Positions 45,386-49,605 of a stretch of DNA of 49,605 bases are shown here, in pieces. A program made the translations under genes and the position numbers. Source of the stretch: Gammaproteobacteria bacterium (GTDB taxonomy: Bacteria > Pseudomonadota > Gammaproteobacteria > Chromatiales > Chromatiaceae); contig JAGRGQ010000025.1 of NCBI GenBank assembly GCA_020445405.1, forward strand, positions 1 through 49,605, given 5' to 3'. The stretch's first letter is position 1. Each line of letters begins with the position of its first letter. The notes under the pieces were generated by a model. The model was not told where the DNA came from. It ran no database searches and was given only the letters and a program-made list of their open reading frames with translations.

Positions 45386-45510
45386 CGAAAGTTCAGTGTC
45401 CAGATCTTGAAACGGAGGTGCTGGAAGCACCATACAGAGCCCGGTTAGGCTCAGTGGTGGCCGGGAAGTTCAATTTAAATCGCGGTTTGTACAGCCATCG
45501 GTCCGATTTT

Positions 45511-45987
45511 TCAGTGCAGATATGCGGGGACTTCGTTGTATACCAGGTCTTCCATCTGCGCAAAGGCGGTCTCCTGGCCGGGCTGATTGATCAGCACCAT
45601 GAGCACCACCCATTTCAGCTCCTCCACTCCCACCTGGAGCGTATCCAGCGCCAGTGCACGGTCAATTACCAGCTCCCGATTAGCGGGGTCGAGGATGTTG
45701 GTATGCTCAAGAAACAGGAGAAGCCCCCGGCAGTCCGTATCCAGTCGGTTCATCTCCGCCTCCGTATAAATTCGTATCGAGTTGTTGGCGCGAGCGGACA
45801 AGGATTGCGATCCCTGACGCAGGGCCAGCTCCTCCATCCACTGGAATGCCTTGTCTATTTCACTCTCAGGAAATCCGGCCTGCACCAACTCTTCGTGGAT
45901 AACTTCCTGATCTGAAGTTGATTTCTGGTCGCTATCCATATAGTTTTCGTATAGGTATATCAGGATATCGACTACATTTTCGTTCAT
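45511..45987 (-). CDS. smg: Smg / DUF494 family protein
   Basis: A 158-residue cytoplasmic protein of the Smg (DUF494) family, found beside dprA and topA in many gammaproteobacteria. The family start NENVVDILIYLYENYMDSD and the C-terminal stretch VEELKWVVLMVLINQPGQETAFAQMEDLVYNE are clear. A helical middle (DKAFQWMEELALRQG) precedes YTEAEMNRLDTDCRGLLLFLEH. The role is unknown. It lies 44 bp after dprA and 125 bp before topA. Confidence 0.93.
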   Translation of the reverse strand: MNENVVDILIYLYENYMDSDQKSTSDQEVIHEELVQAGFPESEIDKAFQWMEELALRQGSQSLSARANNSIRIYTEAEMNRLDTDCRGLLLFLEHTNILDPANRELVIDRALALDTLQVGVEELKWVVLMVLINQPGQETAFAQMEDLVYNEVPAYLH

Positions 45988-46031
45988 GTTGCTACCTTGA
46001 TGTTGGGGTTGCCAGACCCGGCGTTATCCAG

Positions 46032-47186
46032 CTAGTCTGCGGCATCCGGGGTGTCGTTAAGGGTCAGACAGTAGCCCCTTCCCGCCACAGATGACACATA
46101 ACCCTGGAGTTCAAGTAACATCAGCATGGAGGAAACCGCCTCCGCGGTCAATCCGCTTCGTTCAATAAGAAGGTCATTCGGCAACGGGTCGAACTCGAGC
46201 ACCTCGAGCAGTCTCCGGTAAACAGGGTCCCGGGGCATCGCCGTCCGAAGTTTCGAACGTGGTGCTGCCGTCGTTCGCGAGTCGCCGGGAACGGGGGCGA
46301 ACTCCTCTAATATGTCCTGTGCCGTCTCCACCAGTTTCGCTCCCTGGCGGATCAGCAGGTGACAACCCCTCGTCAAAGGATTATGAATCGAACCGGGTAT
46401 GGCGAAAACTTCGCGCCCCTGATCGACGGCCTCTCTGGCGGTGATCAGTGAACCGCTGTCGCGCGCGGCTTCCACCACCAGGGTGCCGCGTGCGAGTCCG
46501 CTGATAATGCGGTTGCGGCGTGGAAAGTGACCGCGCCGCACCGGTGTGCCGATGGGAAACTCGGATACCAGCGCTCCTCGTTCCGCAATTCGGCGGGCAA
46601 GCTCAATATGACAGCGGGGATAGATCCGGTCCAGACCGGTGCCGGTGACTGCGATGGTACCGGCCAGCTCTTCCAGGGCGCCTTCATGCGCGGCGCCGTC
46701 GATACCGGTCGCCATGCCACTGGTGATGGTGATCCCCGAGGCGCTGAGAAAGCGCGCAAACTGCCTGGCCGTCGAACGGCCGGTCGGGGTCGGATTGCGG
46801 CTGCCCACCATGGCCAGTTGCAGCGAAGCGAGCAGATCTGCATCTCCCTGAACATAAAGCAGGGCCGGAGGATCGGGTATCTGCATCAGTTGCCGGGGAA
46901 AGCGTGGATCGAGCCGGGTTATCAGCTGGTGTTCCGGCCGCTGCAGCCATTTCAGGTCCAGCTCCACGCCCTTCCAGTCCGGATTGCGCAGGCTGGACTC
47001 CAGTGCCACGGACAGTCCGAGAGAGGCGGCGGAGCCTCCCGCTTCGCGGAATATCGCTTCCGGTGTGCCGAACTTATCCAGCAGGCGATGAACGCCGATG
47101 CTGCCCAGGGCTGGAATTCGTACCAGCGCGAGCCAGTATTTGATCGTCTCCGTATCGGTGGAGGCCCTGTCGTCCATGACAGTCAC
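46032..47186 (-). CDS. dprA: DprA (Smf), DNA processing protein
   Basis: Loads RecA on incoming single-stranded DNA in natural transformation. The 384 residues show a helix-hairpin-helix N-terminus (LVRIPALGSIGVHRLLDKFGTPEAIF), a Rossmann-like SLOG domain (AMVGSRNPTPTGRSTARQFARFLSASGITITSGMATGIDGAAHEGAL ... GTGLDRIYPRCH), and a winged-helix C-terminus (LPNDLLIERSGLTAEAVSSMLMLLELQGYVSSVAGRGYCL). It is 23 bp after the lysM gene. No other competence genes are seen here. Confidence 0.95.
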   Translation of the reverse strand: MTVMDDRASTDTETIKYWLALVRIPALGSIGVHRLLDKFGTPEAIFREAGGSAASLGLSVALESSLRNPDWKGVELDLKWLQRPEHQLITRLDPRFPRQLMQIPDPPALLYVQGDADLLASLQLAMVGSRNPTPTGRSTARQFARFLSASGITITSGMATGIDGAAHEGALEELAGTIAVTGTGLDRIYPRCHIELARRIAERGALVSEFPIGTPVRRGHFPRRNRIISGLARGTLVVEAARDSGSLITAREAVDQGREVFAIPGSIHNPLTRGCHLLIRQGAKLVETAQDILEEFAPVPGDSRTTAAPRSKLRTAMPRDPVYRRLLEVLEFDPLPNDLLIERSGLTAEAVSSMLMLLELQGYVSSVAGRGYCLTLNDTPDAAD

Positions 47187-47209
47187 CTTGGGTGTTAGCG
47201 GTTTAAAGA

Positions 47210-48250
47210 CTATTCGGGATTGATTACACGATCTCCCACATGCATGGCGTCGGTGGCGTGCATCACCAGGCCGAAACTGACGCGCTCAAACACACGGAAA
47301 ACCATCAGGGTGCCGGCAGGTTCGTCCGGCAGTTTCACATAGGTCCCCAGCTTTGGGCTCACCGTATCTCTCACTGTCAGCCCGAGGCGGTTGATATCCA
47401 GGACGTCACCGGGACTGAGCCCATCCCTGCTGCCGCGGTCAAGCACCACCACGTTATACTGGCCGATCTGACTTACACCATTCAGCACCGAGATGATGCT
47501 GCCGTTGATTGGCCGGTCGGGTGTTTTGGGTATGAAGTTGGATCTCGATGCATCGCGGGATTCGGGTATCAGGCGATCCCCGACAACGAACTCAAGCTCC
47601 ATGTCAGTCAGCATCACCGTGGCCGGATCGCCGGTCCGCAATAGTTCCGCGCTGCCCAGAAAGAGCGCCTCATACCCGAGAATCTCGTTGCTTTCCGCAT
47701 CACGGTAGGCTTTGCCCGGACGCACAACATCAAAATGCACCGGCTGCTCTTCCGGCAGCGATCTGACGTAGGCTTTTACATCACTGCTGCCGAGAACATG
47801 GTCTTCGCCAAAACTCACGATGTAGGGAGCCGCTTCCAGTTCGGTGGAGTCGAGCACGTATGGGCGGGACAGAAACTGCTGGATCTCAGAGATCGGGATC
47901 GTCGGAATCGCGGCGTCCAGGTCGTCTTCGCGTATCCGTGGCGACAGTTTGACCAGCGATCCGCGCTTCAACGAGAGCCGCGGGACGCCGTCTACGTAGG
48001 TGAGCTCGATGATGTCGCCGGGATAGATAAGGTGCGGGTTCTGAATCTGGGGGTTGACCTGCCAGATTTCCGGCCAGCGCCAGGGCGCCTCCAGAAAGCG
48101 GGCGGAGATATCCCATAAGGTATCGCCGCGCTGAACCACATGGCGATCAGGATGATTGGATTTGAGAGCTGGTGGATCCGCGGCGATCACCGTGCCACAA
48201 AAAAACAGGCTGAGAAGGAGAGTGAGAATCGGCTGGCGGTACTTGCTCAT
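47210..48250 (-). CDS. LysM domain protein
   Basis: An exported peptidoglycan-binding protein of 346 residues from ATG 48250 (MSKYRQPILTLLLSLFFCGTVIAADPP), with AAGGGA 7 bases upstream. Signal peptide 1-24; LysM domain (about 36-85: HVVQRGDTLWDISARFLEAPWRWPEIWQVNPQIQNPHLIYPGDIIEL). A large C-terminal part with a SLH-like or beta-rich pattern (GLSPGDVLDINRL, FRVFERVSFGLVMHATDAMHVGDRVINPE) is conserved in the family next to dprA. The role is likely envelope integrity. It leads the long minus-strand run. Confidence 0.92.
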   Translation of the reverse strand: MSKYRQPILTLLLSLFFCGTVIAADPPALKSNHPDRHVVQRGDTLWDISARFLEAPWRWPEIWQVNPQIQNPHLIYPGDIIELTYVDGVPRLSLKRGSLVKLSPRIREDDLDAAIPTIPISEIQQFLSRPYVLDSTELEAAPYIVSFGEDHVLGSSDVKAYVRSLPEEQPVHFDVVRPGKAYRDAESNEILGYEALFLGSAELLRTGDPATVMLTDMELEFVVGDRLIPESRDASRSNFIPKTPDRPINGSIISVLNGVSQIGQYNVVVLDRGSRDGLSPGDVLDINRLGLTVRDTVSPKLGTYVKLPDEPAGTLMVFRVFERVSFGLVMHATDAMHVGDRVINPE

Positions 48251-48753
48251 GGTTGTCCCTTGATATCGCGATCTTGTGCCCTGAACTGAAGTTATAACGG
48301 CGCCTGCACCCAATTCTTGAATTCCGGCGGAGAGAAGCGCAGCTTCGTATCCTCAATTCCTGTATCATCGTGATGTTAACGAATTATAGTAACCTTGTAA
48401 CTATCCAGCAGCGCCCAATCTCAGTGTGCCTGAGCGTCGTCTTCCTGCGCGTCAGAAGGTTTACGCACGGGACGAGCCCTTGCTCTTTCCCCATGACACA
48501 AGTCAAAATCGCAGTTTTGCACGCGCTGATCTGCATAGTTGCTGATCCATTTACCAGAGAAACTTTATTCGAGATAGTGTCGTCAATACGCGACCTGGGT
48601 CAAAAAATTGTCAGTGGAAGTGTACTGCAGGGATCGTCGGTACCAGATATTGCCCCGGTTCGGCCGTCAGTCGGCACTTTTGATAAGTGTGAGCATCAAA
48701 GTCTGATATTGGGCGTTTAACCATCCGAGCGCATTATCCAAGCGAGAATCTGA
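48251..48753. other. Long intergenic region between lysM gene and def
   Basis: This 503 bp divergent intergenic stretch is the longest gene-free part. It contains the promoters for the lysM-dprA run (minus) and def-fmt (plus). On the plus strand a 116-codon open frame starting at 48370 has no recognisable domain, and coding-like bias is not convincing; I treat it as noncoding. No repeats or terminators stand out. Confidence 0.45.
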
Positions 48754-49287
48754 ATGGCAATATTGAATATACTCCACTTTCCCGATCCCAGGCTGCGCAA
48801 CCGGGCAAAGCCGGTGAAACAGGTCGATAATGCGGTCAGGAAGCTGGTCAGCGATATGTTCGAAACGATGTACAAGGCACCGGGTATCGGATTGGCGGCA
48901 ACCCAGGTGGACGATTCCCGGCAGGTGATCGTTATTGACATTTCCGAGGAGCATGATCAGCCGCTCTGTCTGATCAATCCCGAAATTCTCGAGTCGGAGG
49001 GTGAGGAGTCGATGGATGAGGGCTGCCTGTCCGTTCCCGGTGTCTATGAAAAGGTTATCCGGGCCGACAAGGTCAAGGTGCGGGCGCTGGATCAACAGGG
49101 TCAACCTTTTGAAATGGAAGCCGAGGGGCTGCTGGCGGTCTGTATTCAGCACGAGATGGACCATCTTGACGGAAAACTGTTCATTGACTACCTGTCAAAT
49201 CTGAAGCGCCAGCGAATCCGTAAAAAACTGATAAAGGAGGGTCGTCAGGAAAAGCCTGGGGCAGAACCCGGAAAGCGGGCAATCTGA
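48754..49287 (+). CDS. def: Def, peptide deformylase
   Basis: Removes the formyl group from nascent N-termini. The 177 residues contain all three motifs: GIGLAATQ (44-51), EGCLSVPG (89-96, Cys91 a metal ligand) and HEMDH (133-137, His ligands and Glu catalyst). The tail is basic. It precedes fmt with 10 bp between; the pair is the usual def-fmt operon. Confidence 0.97.
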   Translation: MAILNILHFPDPRLRNRAKPVKQVDNAVRKLVSDMFETMYKAPGIGLAATQVDDSRQVIVIDISEEHDQPLCLINPEILESEGEESMDEGCLSVPGVYEKVIRADKVKVRALDQQGQPFEMEAEGLLAVCIQHEMDHLDGKLFIDYLSNLKRQRIRKKLIKEGRQEKPGAEPGKRAI

Positions 49288-49297
49288 GGGTGAAGCC

Positions 49298-49605
49298 TTG
49301 GCGGGACTGAAGGTCATATTTGCGGGGACACCAGAGTTCTCACTGTCGCCGTTAGTGGCGCTGATGCAATCCGAACACCAGGTCATCGCCGTCTACACTC
49401 AGCCCGACCGACCCGCAGGCCGGGGACGCAGGCCCACACCGAGCCCGGTGAAGCAAACCGCATTGAAAAACGGCGTGGCAGTTTTCCAGCCACGCAATTT
49501 CAAGCTGGATGAGGATCTGAGCCGGGTGGAGGAGCATGGCGCCGACCTGATGGTCGTGGTTGCTTACGGATTGATTCTGCCCGTGAGGGTGCTGCGGGCT
49601 CCCCG
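49298..49605 (+). CDS. fmt: Fmt, methionyl-tRNA formyltransferase, partial (truncated at window end)
   Basis: Formylates initiator methionyl-tRNA. The first 102 codons are present and read [56 protein letters not shown], the family start (VFAGTPEFA, TQPDRPAGRGRKL). The start is a TTG at 49298, with GAGGG seven bases before it inside the def stop region. The 3' end lies beyond the window. Confidence 0.94.
   Translation, partial: MAGLKVIFAGTPEFSLSPLVALMQSEHQVIAVYTQPDRPAGRGRRPTPSPVKQTALKNGVAVFQPRNFKLDEDLSRVEEHGADLMVVVAYGLILPVRVLRAP

Noticed and set aside
48370..48720. A 116-codon plus-strand frame before def
   Set aside because: No domain, no ribosome-binding site, starts amid AT-rich promoter-like sequence.

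Overview
The window is chromosomal DNA of a gammaproteobacterium. The evidence is the gene content and order: hslVU-DUF971-ubiE-ubiJ, DUF484-xerC, lptM/dapF next to a class I adenylate cyclase, argH-algZ-algR-hemCDXY, and lysM-dprA-smg-topA opposite def-fmt all follow layouts known from Pseudomonas, E. coli and purple-sulfur/sulfur-oxidising relatives. A class I PHA synthase, c-di-GMP domains and Mg-type HemB suggest a free-living or host-associated Chromatiales-like organism; that placement is inference. I recognise no rRNA, tRNA, CRISPR array, insertion sequence or phage gene.

Layout. 1-5416 (minus): protease HslVU, DUF971, UbiE and the start of ubiJ, preceded by DUF484-xerC. 5417-9205: an apparent insertion carrying, on the plus strand, a conserved 90-residue protein, a phasin and a PHA synthase with an extra C-terminal helix-hairpin-helix domain. 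At its left edge is a broken 3' end of dapF, still in frame with DUF484; at its right edge is an intact dapF. 9215-15370: dapF, an NlpC/P60 lipoprotein gene that sits where lysA often lies and overlaps lptM antisense, then class I adenylate cyclase coupled to a PAS protein with a degenerate GGDEF domain, and an unknown 138-residue protein. 15594-24959: MazG-like, argH, algZ/algR-type two-component pair, a SLOG-fold protein, hemCDXY. 24973-27585: ferredoxin-type reductase, epimerase, ParA-like ATPase. 27802-35946 (minus): GGDEF-EAL protein, LemA, GIDE-like protein with an EF-hand, prlC, SH3 protein, ubiD. 36383-38709: hemB-aroE and a divergent thioredoxin. 38868-39539: MlaC. 39729-48250 (minus): lysM, dprA, smg, topA, recQ, purE, tsaC. 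48754-end: def and the start of fmt.

Themes. Quinone synthesis (ubiE, ubiJ, ubiD), tetrapyrrole synthesis (hemB, hemC, hemD, hemX, hemY), carbon storage (phasin, phaC) and nucleotide second messengers (cyaA, degenerate GGDEF, GGDEF-EAL) dominate. Most of the window is ordinary housekeeping. The least ordinary parts are the PHA insertion with its dapF scar, the palindromic operators in front of the phasin gene, the PhaC fusion, the cyaA/degenerate-GGDEF pair, and the antisense NlpC/lptM overlap.
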